From contig CAVXTT010000019.1 in assembly GCA_963764685.1 (NCBI GenBank), forward strand, positions 1 to 64,000: DNA of 64,000 nt, written 5' to 3'. The stretch comes from CAVXTT01 sp963764685 (GTDB taxonomy: Bacteria > Bacteroidota > Ignavibacteria > Ignavibacteriales > Ignavibacteriaceae). Under the pieces are notes generated by a model. That model had not been told where the DNA came from. It worked only from the letters and a program-made list of their open reading frames with translations, and made no database searches. Numbering within the stretch: the first letter of the stretch is position 1; each line of letters begins with the position of its first letter. Shown here piece after piece: positions 1 to 9,772 of the stretch. The translations under genes were made by a program, and so were the position numbers.

Positions 1-30
1 AAAAAGCCCTTCCGAATGGAAGGGCTTTTT
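1..30 (-). terminator. Rho-independent terminator after rpmA
   Basis: A perfect 13-bp inverted repeat (AAAAAGCCCTTCC and its complement around a GAAT loop) lies 18 bases past the rpmA stop codon. Read on the minus strand it is a GC-rich hairpin ending in a run of T. It closes the rplU-rpmA transcript. Confidence 0.85.
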
Positions 31-47
31 AATAAATTTTATTTTCT

Positions 48-302
48 TTAAGCTTCCTGAATGCTTATAAATTTCCTGTTGCCTCTTTTGGTTTCGAATT
101 TTACGATACCATCTCTAAGGGCAAATAATGTATCATCATCACCGATTGAAACGTTAAGACCGGGATGGAATTTAGTTCCTCTTTGTCTTACAAGAATATT
201 TCCTGCCAGTACTTTCTCTCCGCCAAAGCGTTTTACACCAAGCCGCTGTGCATTGCTGTCTCTTCCGTTCCTGGATGAACCCTGACCTTTTTTATGAGCC
301 AT
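48..302 (-). CDS. rpmA: 50S ribosomal protein bL27
   Basis: This 84-residue protein is a structural component of the large ribosomal subunit near the peptidyl-transferase centre. It begins MAHKKGQGSSRNGRDS and carries the bL27 signatures RLGVKRFGGE and GNILVRQRGTKFHPG, at the normal family length. There is no N-terminal extension of the kind that some Firmicutes cleave off. It follows rplU by 12 bases in the conserved rplU-rpmA order and is followed by a strong terminator, so the two form a short operon. Identity is not in doubt. Confidence 0.98.
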   Translation of the reverse strand: MAHKKGQGSSRNGRDSNAQRLGVKRFGGEKVLAGNILVRQRGTKFHPGLNVSIGDDDTLFALRDGIVKFETKRGNRKFISIQEA

Positions 303-314
303 AATAAATCTCCT

Positions 315-623
315 TTAACCTATGCTGGTAATTTCTATTCTTGTTAACTGCTGCCTGTGACCGTTCAGCTTCTCGTATCCTTTTCTTCTCTTTTTCTTGA
401 ATACCCATACCTTTTCATCTTTAACGTGGCTTAAGACCTTTGCCTTAACGGTAATACCGCTTACAAAAGGACTTCCAATCTTTACACCGTTGTCATCCGA
501 GAAGAGAAGTATATTGCCGAATTGCACTTCTGACTCCGGTTCGTCCTTAAGTCTGGGGACATAATACTTCGATTTTTCGGTCACTTTGAATTGTTGTCCT
601 AAAATATCAACAACTGCGAACAT
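315..623 (-). CDS. rplU: 50S ribosomal protein bL21
   Basis: This 102-residue large-subunit protein has the bL21 features: the start MFAVVDILGQQFKV, the central VGIGSPFV-like segment and the C-terminal KKRRKGYEKLNGHRQ...TRIEI RNA-binding region. It is the first gene of rplU-rpmA. A sigma-70-type promoter (657-685) sits just upstream, and the start is preceded by a purine-rich stretch. Length and context are typical. Confidence 0.98.
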   Translation of the reverse strand: MFAVVDILGQQFKVTEKSKYYVPRLKDEPESEVQFGNILLFSDDNGVKIGSPFVSGITVKAKVLSHVKDEKVWVFKKKRRKGYEKLNGHRQQLTRIEITSIG

Positions 624-656
624 CAGAACCTCATTCCTTGAAAAATTTAGACAATA

Positions 657-685
657 AAGTTAAGAAAATGAGTAAAAGAAGTCAA
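657..685 (-). promoter_or_regulatory. Predicted promoter of rplU-rpmA
   Basis: On the minus strand TTGACT (complement of 680-685) and TAACTT (657-662) are separated by exactly 17 bases and lie about 35 bases before the rplU start. The form matches a primary-sigma promoter rather than the TTTG/TAnnTTTG type of many Bacteroidetes. Confidence 0.55.
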
Positions 686-697
686 TCTCAGGAGGGA

Positions 698-1728
698 TTA
701 TTTCTTAAGCCGGAAGGAGAATTCGGAGCCCCTGTTTATTACACTTTTTACTTCAATTTTCGAGTTATGAGCCTCAGTTATATGCTTTACTATGGCAAGT
801 CCCAGTCCGGTTCCCCCTATATCCCTGGAGCGTCCTTTGTCTACCCTGTAAAATCTTTCAAAAATACGGTTAATATCTTCTTCGGGTATGCCGATCCCTG
901 TATCCTTTACGATAATTTTGCCGAATCTTTGTTCCTCTTCAACTTTAACTTCTATCCCCCCTGAATCTGTGTATTTTATTGCATTTTGGATCAGGTTGGA
1001 TAATGCCTGGCGGATCTTCTCCTTATCCCCGAAAAGTGATAAGTTTTTTAGAAGAAGGAATAAAATTCAAATAGAGTTTTTTTTCAGAAGCTAATGGTTT
1101 GAACTCTTCGACAAGTGAGCTGATAAACTCATTTATATCAAAATACCTGAAGTGCATTCTCATCTCCCCCGATTCGATCATTGAAATATCGATAAGGTCA
1201 TTTACCAGGTTATTCAGATTATGAGTATGCCTGTTTGCTTTTTCAAGGAATAGGCGGTTTACATTCGGATCTTCAAGAGCTCCGTTCAGAAGTGTTTCAA
1301 TGAACCCCTGAATCGCGAACAGAGGCGTTCTCAACTCGTGTGAGGTATTGGCAAGGAATTCAGTCCTCATCCTTTCAAGTCTCTGCAGATATTCAATTAT
1401 CCCCTTATTCTTTACAAATAATTCTTTCAGTTCGTACTGTATCTCATTCAGCCTGCTGCTGAGGAGAATACCTGCTTCATTTTTTATTTCCTCAGTCCTT
1501 AATTTCTTAATTACAGCCGATACCTCGTTAATTTCGGCTGTTCTTTTACGCCCGAGGAAATAAAGCACCGCCGCATTTATTAAAAAAATATAAAACAATT
1601 AAAGGGAGTGTAATAGAAGCATTATCAACAAGGATGATAATGATTACACAGAAAAGAACAAAAGAAATTAAAAATACTTTGAAGTAAACCAGAGAAGAAT
1701 AAATACCGTAGATTAATTTATTAGGCAC
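698..1728 (-). pseudogene. Sensor histidine kinase, PhoR-like (two frame breaks)
   Basis: This is the membrane sensor kinase partner of the adjacent response regulator. Joining three frames gives a GTG start (overlapping the regulator stop by 8 bases), two hydrophobic segments, a linker, a HisKA domain with the phospho-acceptor motif SHELRTPL, and a HATPase domain containing NLIQNAIKYT, DTGIGIP and GGTGLGLAI. The first break is in a T7 run near 1580; the second is near 1030, where the frame changes just before GDKEKIRQ. Every domain is otherwise intact and without internal stops, which fits recent indels or sequencing error better than long decay. The Gfo/Idh gene and dxs lie upstream on the same strand. 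Confidence 0.85.
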
Positions 1729-2416
1729 TCTTGAATCTGTAGCCTACGCCTTTAACTGTTTCGATGAGGTCATAATATTCCCCGAGCTTTTCCCTGATCT
1801 TACGAATATGTACATCGACTGTCCTGTCGACAACATAGACATCCGCGCCCCAGATATTTTTTAGCAGGGCATCACGGTTGAATACCTTACCGGGATTATT
1901 TGCGAGATAATAAAGCAGCTCAAACTCTTTCCTGGTAAATACAGTATCGGTGCCGTCAACTTTTACGGTATACTCTTCCCTGTTTATAACAAGGGGCCCA
2001 ATTTTAATTTTTGTCTGTTCTCCGGGAAGAGCAGCAATATTGTCTGCTTTACGAAGATTAGAAGCAACTCTTGCTATTAACTTTTGAGGGGAGACCGGTT
2101 TCTGAATATAATCATCTGCTCCAACTTCAAGTCCTTTTATTTCATCAGACTCACCGCCCCTGGCAGTAAGAAATATAACGGGCTTATTCTGAAAACCGGG
2201 CATCATTCTTATCTGTCTGCAAACCTCAAAGCCGTCTATTTCAGGCATCATTACATCAAGTATTATCAGATCGGGATTTCCCTTCAGTTTCTCCAATGCA
2301 TCCTTTCCATTTACAGCAGCGGAAACATCGTACCCTTCGCGTTTAAGATTATATGAAAGAAATTCTAAAATGTCCTTCTCGTCATCAACAAGAAGTATTT
2401 TAGCTTTTGTGCTCAT
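1721..2416 (-). CDS. OmpR/PhoB-family response regulator
   Basis: This 231-residue transcription factor is controlled by phosphorylation. Residues 5-120 form a receiver domain with the acidic pair (LLVDDEKD), the phospho-acceptor Asp in LIILDVMMPEIDG and the conserved Lys in YIQKPVSP. Residues 135-230 form a winged-helix DNA-binding domain ending RTVDVHIRKIREKLG...VKGVGYRF. It overlaps the histidine kinase downstream by 8 bases and the oxidoreductase upstream by 4 (ATGA), so translation is probably coupled. It resembles PhoB, but the target genes cannot be read from the sequence. Confidence 0.93.
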   Translation of the reverse strand: MSTKAKILLVDDEKDILEFLSYNLKREGYDVSAAVNGKDALEKLKGNPDLIILDVMMPEIDGFEVCRQIRMMPGFQNKPVIFLTARGGESDEIKGLEVGADDYIQKPVSPQKLIARVASNLRKADNIAALPGEQTKIKIGPLVINREEYTVKVDGTDTVFTRKEFELLYYLANNPGKVFNRDALLKNIWGADVYVVDRTVDVHIRKIREKLGEYYDLIETVKGVGYRFKSA

Positions 2417-3414
2417 ATTTTAATTTCACACCGCTGGGTGGAGGACTCGTACATAGCTTCTATGATCTTTAATCTGGAGAGGGCTTCCTCACCGGAAGAT
2501 ATTAATGGATTATTATTTCTGACTGCACCAATGAAACTTTTCAATTCATTCAAATAAGATTTTCTGAAGAGGCTTACGGGACTCTCTGCCTGGGAAGGGG
2601 TCAGATCAATATAATTATCATTCAGCTGTTTATTTATCCTGAAGGGATTAAGTGAGGCATATCCTTTTTTACCATAAACAGTAACAGTAAATACATCTTT
2701 TTCCAGGGGAATAGACCAGCTGGAGGTAAGACTTATAAGGGCCGAGTTCTTACAGCGCAGTTGACTGACGGAAGTATCCTCTACATTCCTTGTATTATGA
2801 GAAAAGTTTTGAGTTGTAACAGATTCAATCGGGGGGTAGTTGAGCAGCCATAACGAGAGATCAAGAAGAAGAATTCCCAGGTCAATAATAACACCGCCGC
2901 CCGATTCTTCTTTCTTTGTAAACCATTTTTCGCTGCTGCTCTGATGACGAATCCAGGTGCATTTTACAAGGAAAGGTTCACCGATCTCGCCGGAATTTAT
3001 AAGACTCCTCAGGATCATGGCATCCGGACGAAAGCGTAGATTCATGCCCACCATTACTTTCCGCTTATGCTTCTTAGCTGTATCTATAATAACTTTTGCT
3101 TCATCGTATGTTCTGGCAAGCGGCTTCTCAACAAGAATGTCCTTCTCAGATTTCAGGCAGTCCAATGCAATATCTTTATGTGTATTCGTAGGGGTAGAAA
3201 TTATTACTGCCTCGGAGTCGCTCTGCGCGAGCATCTGGTTATAATCGGTATATCGTTCGGAGATGTTAAATTTTTCAGAGATGGTATTAAGCCGGTTCTT
3301 ATTTATTTCGGCAACCGCACTGATCTTTGCATTCGGGAGCCTGTTAAGATTGGACAAATGAACCAGCTGTGCAATGCTGCCCAACCCTATAACCGCAACT
3401 TTTGTTTTATCCAT
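2413..3414 (-). CDS. Gfo/Idh/MocA-family NAD(P)-dependent oxidoreductase
   Basis: This is a 333-residue predicted sugar or inositol-type dehydrogenase. The N-terminal Rossmann fold shows VIGLGSIAQLVH; residues 92-98 carry the family EKP motif (DILVEKPLA), and the C-terminal half has the GGGVIIDLGIHLLDL-like segment, here GGVIIDLGILLLDL. The usual His of the catalytic GxHxxD-type motif appears replaced by Leu, so activity on a standard substrate is uncertain. The gene overlaps dxs by one base and the response regulator by four. The substrate is unknown. Confidence 0.88.
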   Translation of the reverse strand: MDKTKVAVIGLGSIAQLVHLSNLNRLPNAKISAVAEINKNRLNTISEKFNISERYTDYNQMLAQSDSEAVIISTPTNTHKDIALDCLKSEKDILVEKPLARTYDEAKVIIDTAKKHKRKVMVGMNLRFRPDAMILRSLINSGEIGEPFLVKCTWIRHQSSSEKWFTKKEESGGGVIIDLGILLLDLSLWLLNYPPIESVTTQNFSHNTRNVEDTSVSQLRCKNSALISLTSSWSIPLEKDVFTVTVYGKKGYASLNPFRINKQLNDNYIDLTPSQAESPVSLFRKSYLNELKSFIGAVRNNNPLISSGEEALSRLKIIEAMYESSTQRCEIKI

Positions 3415-5327
3415 TAAATAGGAACCTCTTGCTTTATGCTTTTGTCTTTACAGAATACCTTTACTTTTTCGGCTATTCCATTTGGATCAATTCCCAGAAG
3501 GCTGTGAAGTTCTTCCTGGGTACCGTGTTCTATAAAATTATCCGGAAGCCCTACCCTTAATATATCATTTTTATAATTTTTCTCAGCGAAATATTCAAGG
3601 ATACCGGATCCGAATCCTCCCATTAGGGTATTCTCTTCCAGGGTAATTATTTTTGAAAAACGTGCGGCAATATTATCCAGCATTACATTATCAAGAGGTT
3701 TTATAAATCTCATGTTTATTACTTCGCAGCTTATTCCCTGCTCTGCAAGAATTTCTGCTGCCTTAACCGAATAACCGACCATTGAACCGACAGCTAAAAA
3801 AGCTGCATCTTCTCCGGCTCTCAGCACTTCCCCTTTGCCAATGGGTATTTTTGAGAAATAAGGCTTTAATGCAACTCCTGCAGCCGAACCCCGGGGATAT
3901 CTCAGAGCAACGGGACCGGAATGGTAAATTGCGGTATAAAGCATATCCCTCAGTTCCGATTCATCTTTAGGAGCAAGGATCGTCATATTGGGAATTAGAC
4001 GGAGATAAGAAAGATCAAAAGCACCGTGGTGAGTTGGACCATCGGCACCGACAAGCCCTGCTCTGTCCATAACAAAAACTACGTGCAGATTCTGAATAGC
4101 TACATCGTGAATAACCTGATCAAACGCTCTCTGGAGAAAAGTAGAGTAGATTGCAGCTACAGGAGTAATTCCCTGTGTTGCCATACCGGCAGCAAATGTA
4201 ACAGCGTGCTCTTCTGCAATTCCTACATCAAAATAATTATCGGGACATTCTTTCTGAAGTATATCGAGTCCTGTACCATCAGGCATAGCCCCGGTTATAC
4301 CGACAACCGCGGGGTCCTGCTTAACAATTTCAACAAGTGCATTGCCGAAAATAGAAGTATATGATGCCTGTGTGGATTTCTTTACTGCTTTGCCCGTAAG
4401 TTTATCAAAAGGAGTAGATGCATGAAGCCTTTGTACGTGTCCCTCAGCAGGTTTATAACCTTTACCCTTCTGAGTAATTGTATGAACGAGAATGGGCCCT
4501 TTAAAATCTTTTACATACTCAAATATCTTTATCAGCTGATGAAGATTATGCCCGTTCAAGGGACCAAAGTATCTGAAACCCAATGCTTCAAACAGCATAC
4601 CGGGTGTAATGATGGATTTTATTCCGCTCTCAAGCCGACCGGCAATTTTTCTTAAACGGTCACCAAACTGATCAAGCTTCCCCGTTAGATCCCATATCTG
4701 CCCCTTGAACTTATTGTAATCGGGATGAGCTATCATCTCGGTAAAATAATTTGAGACCTGCCATACATTTGGAGCAATCGACATCCTGTTATCATTGAAT
4801 ACAACGATCAGATCTGATTTACGGACTCCCGAGTTATTCATCGCCTCATAAGCCATACCGCCTGTCATAGCACCATCGCCTATAACAGCAACAACTTTTT
4901 TTGTCTGCTTCAATACATCCCTTGCAACAGCCATACCGAGAGCAGCAGAAATTGAAGTAGATGCATGACCCGCACCGAATGCATCATACTCGCTTTCAGT
5001 TCTTTTAAGGAAACCGCTTATCCCGTGAAGCTGTCTTATCGTTTTTAAAGCTTCCCTCCGTCCCGTAAGGACCTTATGAGGATAACCCTGATGCCCTGTA
5101 TCCCACACAATGAGATCATTTGGTGTATTGAACACTTTATGAAGTGCCACAGTAAGTTCTACTGTGCCGAGTCCTCCTCCGAAATGTCCTCCCACTTCTG
5201 ATATTGTATCAATTAAATATTCTCTTATGTCGCTGCATAATGCTTTGAGCTTCTGAATATCAAAATTTCTAATATCCCCGGGATAATTTACCTGTGAAAG
5301 TACGGGATATTTTACTTCATCCGGCAT
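3414..5327 (-). CDS. dxs: 1-deoxy-D-xylulose-5-phosphate synthase
   Basis: This 637-residue thiamine-diphosphate enzyme condenses pyruvate and glyceraldehyde-3-phosphate, the first step of the MEP isoprenoid pathway. Visible features are an N-terminal TPP domain with GHQGYPHK and the GDGAMTGGMAYEAMN cofactor motif near residue 150, a central pyrimidine domain with DRAGLVGADGPTHHG near 422, and a C-terminal transketolase domain with ALRYPRG and EENTLMGGFGS. The length is normal and uninterrupted. It is followed directly by the Gfo/Idh gene and preceded by xseB, an association of dxs with xseAB seen in many bacteria. Confidence 0.98.
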   Translation of the reverse strand: MPDEVKYPVLSQVNYPGDIRNFDIQKLKALCSDIREYLIDTISEVGGHFGGGLGTVELTVALHKVFNTPNDLIVWDTGHQGYPHKVLTGRREALKTIRQLHGISGFLKRTESEYDAFGAGHASTSISAALGMAVARDVLKQTKKVVAVIGDGAMTGGMAYEAMNNSGVRKSDLIVVFNDNRMSIAPNVWQVSNYFTEMIAHPDYNKFKGQIWDLTGKLDQFGDRLRKIAGRLESGIKSIITPGMLFEALGFRYFGPLNGHNLHQLIKIFEYVKDFKGPILVHTITQKGKGYKPAEGHVQRLHASTPFDKLTGKAVKKSTQASYTSIFGNALVEIVKQDPAVVGITGAMPDGTGLDILQKECPDNYFDVGIAEEHAVTFAAGMATQGITPVAAIYSTFLQRAFDQVIHDVAIQNLHVVFVMDRAGLVGADGPTHHGAFDLSYLRLIPNMTILAPKDESELRDMLYTAIYHSGPVALRYPRGSAAGVALKPYFSKIPIGKGEVLRAGEDAAFLAVGSMVGYSVKAAEILAEQGISCEVINMRFIKPLDNVMLDNIAARFSKIITLEENTLMGGFGSGILEYFAEKNYKNDILRVGLPDNFIEHGTQEELHSLLGIDPNGIAEKVKVFCKDKSIKQEVPI

Positions 5328-5341
5328 TTATTGTTTCTCCA

Positions 5342-5572
5342 TCAGATTTCTTCAGATAATTCTTCCTGCCCCTCAGAAATATCATTAAGCTTTTTTCTTA
5401 TGACATTTATCTTCAGCTCTGCATTCTGCAAAGTTTCAAGGCAGGATTTTGAAAGTACTATTCCTTCCTCATAGAGCTGTAGAGCTTCTTCCAGAGGAAT
5501 ATCTTCTTTCTCCAGCAGGATCGATATTTCCTCAAGCCTGCTTATGTCTTTTTCAAAGGAATTTTTTTTCAC
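5342..5572 (-). CDS. xseB: Exodeoxyribonuclease VII small subunit
   Basis: This is a 76-residue helical protein with the XseB pattern FEKDISRLEEISILLEKEDIPLEEAL followed by LYEEGIVLSKSC. It is the small subunit of exonuclease VII, which degrades single-stranded DNA to oligonucleotides in repair. It starts directly after the xseA stop codon (no gap) and lies 14 bases before dxs, so the three are likely co-transcribed. Confidence 0.95.
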   Translation of the reverse strand: MKKNSFEKDISRLEEISILLEKEDIPLEEALQLYEEGIVLSKSCLETLQNAELKINVIRKKLNDISEGQEELSEEI

Positions 5573-6760
5573 TTAATCTTCCGAATCCTTCTTTTTTAAA
5601 GTAATCTCTTTGTCATAGAACATTAAAAAAAGGTCTTTATTTTCATCAAAGTTAAAAGACCTCGTAACAAATTTACCCTCTTGCTTAACCAAAACAAATC
5701 CTTTTTTTAATGTTCTGCGGACATCATTTGATTCAATATTTCCAGCAAGAATGGATAATATATGCTTTTTGATCATCAGCAGGCGGCGGGTATTCTGTAT
5801 TACCCGGTACAAGGCTTCGTTTATTCGTCCTGTTTGATTTTTAATCCTTTCAAACGGTTTCCGGAAACCATAAGATCTTAGTAACTCGTTTACCTTTTTC
5901 CTGTATTTTGATGTGATCTCATTTATACAGTCTGTAGAGTTTCTGTTAAAATGGTGCAAATATTCAATAAAATCTCTTTGATCAGGAACTGCAATTTCCA
6001 TCGCTGCAGAAGGTGTCGGCGCTCTCAGATCAGCAGCAAAATCAGCTATAGTAAAATCTATTTCGTGACCTATGCCTGTTAATACCGGAATTCTGGAATC
6101 AAAGATTGCCCGGGCAGTTATTTCTTCATTGAAGGCCCAGAGATCCTCAATACTCCCGCCTCCCCTGGCAAGGATTATCAGATCGATATCTGTCCTGGCA
6201 TTTAATTCCCTGATACAGCTTACAATACTTTCAGCTGCTCCTGATCCCTGTACTCTTGCCGGCGAAAGCAGAAGCTTTGTGAGAGGAAATCTTCTTCTGC
6301 ATATACTGATCATATCCTTAAGAGCAGCACCGTCTATCGCAGTAATTATTCCTATTTTAGCCGGTAGTGAGGGAAGGGGCTTTTTATAAGCATCGGCGAA
6401 TAAACCTTCAACGGCAAGTTTCTGTTTCAATATCTCAAAGGCAGCCTGCAGTTCACCGGCGCCGGCAGGACGCATAGAGCGGACATCTATCTGGTAATTC
6501 CCTCTCGGAGGATATACTGTAACCTTACCGTTAACTATAACTTTAATGCCGTCCTGCGGTGTGAAGAAGACATAATTATTAAACCCTTTCCACATAGTAC
6601 AGCTTATGGTCGCACTACTGTCCTTAAGGTTGAAATACCAGTGTCCTGAGTTATGGGGTTTGAAATTTGATATCTCCCCCACTACGGATATTCCGGCGAA
6701 TCCCTTTTCAAGAGCATCTTTTATTCCGTTTGTTAATTCTGATACTGTAAGGATCATCAT
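5573..6760 (-). CDS. xseA: Exodeoxyribonuclease VII large subunit
   Basis: This 395-residue catalytic subunit of exonuclease VII has an N-terminal OB fold (VVGEISNFKPHNSGHWYFNLKD, near residues 25-46) and the catalytic domain with ARGGGSIEDLWAFNEE and GIGHEIDFTIADFAADLRAPTPSAA near residues 200-255. The C-terminal coiled region is somewhat short but within the family range. It pairs with xseB immediately downstream. Its start codon abuts the stop of the broken TonB-dependent receptor gene. Confidence 0.97.
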   Translation of the reverse strand: MMILTVSELTNGIKDALEKGFAGISVVGEISNFKPHNSGHWYFNLKDSSATISCTMWKGFNNYVFFTPQDGIKVIVNGKVTVYPPRGNYQIDVRSMRPAGAGELQAAFEILKQKLAVEGLFADAYKKPLPSLPAKIGIITAIDGAALKDMISICRRRFPLTKLLLSPARVQGSGAAESIVSCIRELNARTDIDLIILARGGGSIEDLWAFNEEITARAIFDSRIPVLTGIGHEIDFTIADFAADLRAPTPSAAMEIAVPDQRDFIEYLHHFNRNSTDCINEITSKYRKKVNELLRSYGFRKPFERIKNQTGRINEALYRVIQNTRRLLMIKKHILSILAGNIESNDVRRTLKKGFVLVKQEGKFVTRSFNFDENKDLFLMFYDKEITLKKKDSED

Positions 6761-9287
6761 TAAAATCTTGCACTAAACCCGAAAGTCGGTATTATTGGGA
6801 ACATCTTATTTGCTTTTCTGCCGACAGAAAGATCGGGGTTAATATAATAATTGTAAGCGACAATGTTAGAACGGTTATATGCATTTATTATATCGATATA
6901 AAAGCTCCAGTCTAATCCCCAGAAATGTGTATATGCCGTTGCCCTGAGGTCGAGACGGTGATATGCCGGTTTTCTTGCATTCAGCTTCTGATCCCCGAAA
7001 TCAATATCGAAAATTACAATTTTCTCATCTCCCTGGGTACCCGTATTCCTTGTTGCTATTTCAGGAGAATCAGGAATTCCGTCACCATCCGTATCTCTCA
7101 TTACTACTCTCGGTTTGATCCCCAGGGGTGCCGACACAGGAAAACCTGAACCAAACTGCCATCTTGTTCCCACTTCCAGCCAATTGTTGAACCTGTAGTT
7201 CAAAACAATATTTACAGTATGTCTCTGATCGAACCTAAATGGATATACACCGGTATCCTCATAAATATTTGCAAATGCAAGAGAATAGGATACCCAGCCG
7301 CTTAATTTAAGGTCCTCAGAATTGTTTGTCCTGGCAAGAAACAGTTCAAGACCATAAGCTTCGCCATTATAGCTGTTTATTGGTATCTGGGTTAATGAAT
7401 CCCCCATAATAGCTGCAGGCCTGGTCCATCCGGTGAGATAGATTGGATCCTTCCCGGGAATCATCTCCGTAAAAAATTGTGAACCCTGAACTTTCAGATG
7501 GAGTAATCAGGTTTGAAAAATCTTTATAATATGTTTCCAGCTTCAGGTTCCAGGAAGTTGACAGCCACCGGTCCACACCAAGAATAAAATGCAATGCTCT
7601 TTCAGCATTCAGATCCTGAGTATATTTTTTGTCCAGGTTATATAATACATTCTGATCGCGCAGCTTTTCATATCCGGGAGACTGGAAATACATTCCTGTC
7701 ACAAACCTTAGGGTAGTAAGATTATTTATCGCATATGAAATCCCTATACGCGGAGCCAGATAAAATTTATCAAGGATATCATAATAATCAGTACGCAGAC
7801 CGGGCTGAATAAAGAGTCTGTCGTTTACTTTAAAGTTATTCTGAACAAATGCCCTGTACCTGTTATATTTTTTGACATCCTTCAGATCATCAAGCGCCAC
7901 CCTTGACTGCGGGTTAGAGTTTATTATAGCCTGCAGTTCAGGATCAAGTTCAAAATCAAAATTGACTGTTGTCTCCATAAAGTCTGCACCTGCACCTGCT
8001 TCAAAAAGATGATCCCCCCAGACCAGAGTTACTTTATCATCAAGCGGAATATTTCTGAAATTCAAATGTGGTATTAAATTTAAAGCCAAGAAGGTACGGA
8101 GCCAGGGTATCGGGTATTATATCTTCAAACAGGTCCCTGTTTAAGCTTGGATCAAGTATCTTAGAATCAAAATCAGTAACGCCCCTGTTGCTGTACCAGG
8201 AGGCAATAAATTTATTAAAGAATCTTTGTGGAGGGAGCATAATGCCAGGCTGCACTTACAACATCATTTCTTGTTTCATTTGATACATCAATGCTGTCGG
8301 GAGTGGTTCTTTCTTTGCTGCTTAGGACATCAACCCCGTCCCTTGAGAATATACCATTGAAAATAATTTTATGCCCGTTGAAAGGACCGAATACCAGCTT
8401 GCCCTGCAGATCATAAAAATTGGGGAATGTGACATCATCGTCTACCAGTCCTGCATTTTTGACAAACGGTTCTACTATAAGATCGTAATATGTTCTTCTT
8501 GAACTGAACAGCCAGCTTCCGGGAAGTTCCAAGAGGATTTTTACCTTCGAGCAGAAGATTTGCTTCAATAATGGATGCATTAATATTACCGCTCAGATAA
8601 TTTTTTACTGAACCTTCCCGGTTTGTTACATCCAGAACAGCTGAAAGCCTGTCTCCATACCTGGCAGGAAATCCTCCTGTAATCAGACTAACATCTGAAA
8701 CGGATTCAGGATTGAACATACTTATCACACCGTAAAGGCGGTATGGATTAAATATTTCAACATCATCCATTATTATAAGATTCTGATCGGGACCGCTACC
8801 TCTTACAATAAGCTGAGAGGAAAAATCATTTGGAGCAAGTACACCGGGGAGGGACTGCAGCGTTCTTAAGTACATCTTCCCCTGCACCGGGAAGTATCTT
8901 AGCACTGTGCGGATCAAGATCAATAACGCTCGTTCTTGTATCATCCTGCCCCTGTTTCTTTATTCCCCTTACTTCAACCGTACCAACTTCAACCGGTACG
9001 GCTTTCATCTGTATATTCAGTACAGTTGTTTTGTCACTTAGAACCTTTACTTTTTCAATTACACTTTCATATCCGACTGAACTGAAACGTATTGAATGTT
9101 CCCCCGCCGGGATATTTCTTAATTCATAGTTCCCTTTTTCATCACTTCCTGTTCCTCTACCCAGTTTCTCGATATACACATTAACTGAGGGCACCGGGTT
9201 TGTACCGTCAGTAATTTTACCTTTGACAGTACCGGTTTGTGCTAATGCAGCTGCATAAATAAAGAGAAACGGAATTAAGATTTTCAT
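6760..9287 (-). pseudogene. TonB-dependent outer-membrane receptor (five frame breaks)
   Basis: Six consecutive reading-frame pieces join into one receptor of about 840 residues. It has a signal peptide (MKILIPFLFIYAAALAQ), a carboxypeptidase-regulatory-like domain (KGKITDGTNPVPSVNVYIE...), a plug domain (IVRGSGPDQNLIIMDDVEIFNPYRLYG, GGFPARYGDRLSAVLDVTNREG) and a long beta-barrel ending in GFSARF with a C-terminal aromatic. Frame changes lie near 8870, 8540, 8225, 8070 and 7480. Each piece picks up exactly where the last leaves off, and no piece has lost sequence. It would move a large substrate across the outer membrane using TonB energy; the substrate is unknown. Whether the gene is truly dead depends on the indel question. 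Confidence 0.85.
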
Positions 9288-9430
9288 AATTAATTAAGTG
9301 TAGAAAATAGAACAATTTTTCTATAAAATTGATTCCAATTGATGTACCTCAATCATGTAGGAAGTTACTTGGTTCTTAGTTCCTTGTTCCTGGTTAAGTA
9401 TATAAAAGAGAGGCTAATTGAAACCTGTAC

Positions 9431-9709
9431 GGACAGCCTGACCTGATTAATCTATCAGCTTGTATAGCGAAGCAGGCTGTCCATGCTAAAAGAAAGGCCG
9501 CCATTCCGTACGGACAGCCTGCCATTTAAAACCTGCAAGATCATATGCCGAAGCAGGCTGTCCTATTCAGTCTCTTCTTTCTGAATGAGATTTATTTAAT
9601 AAGAAGCTAGGCCTTCCCGGACTGCAGAACAATGTTAGCGTATTGGTTTATATGGGTGGACAGGCTGTTGCGCAATATTACCTGACCGGTTATTTGGGAC
9701 AGCCTGTCC
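9431..9709. repeat. Three inverted-repeat units with GGACAGCCTG arms
   Basis: The 480-base gap between the receptor and the next gene holds three units, each with arms GGACAGCCTG and CAGGCTGTCC: 9431-9440 with 9473-9482, 9512-9521 with 9554-9563, and 9658-9667 with 9700-9709 (third unit in opposite orientation). Spacing of about 32 bases between arms is constant in all three. The outer edges read GTAC. No coding sequence is evident. A low-complexity TTGGTTCTTAGTTCC-like stretch lies at 9366-9396. Confidence 0.75.
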
Positions 9710-9772
9710 GTACATAAGGATTTTCTTCACCATTCTTCAGGTCGGGAAGTACATGTGGCTGTATTGGCTAGT

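Noticed and set aside
638..1094. Plus-strand open frames opposite the start of the window
   Set aside because: They are antisense to the HATPase domain of the histidine kinase, which is clearly coded on the minus strand.
8040..9287. Programmed frameshifting in the TonB receptor gene
   Set aside because: Five breaks without a shared slippery sequence or downstream structure make a programmed mechanism unlikely; indels or decay fit better.
6760..9287. SusC/SusD polysaccharide utilisation pair
   Set aside because: No SusD-like lipoprotein gene lies next to the receptor, and no glycoside hydrolase is in the window.
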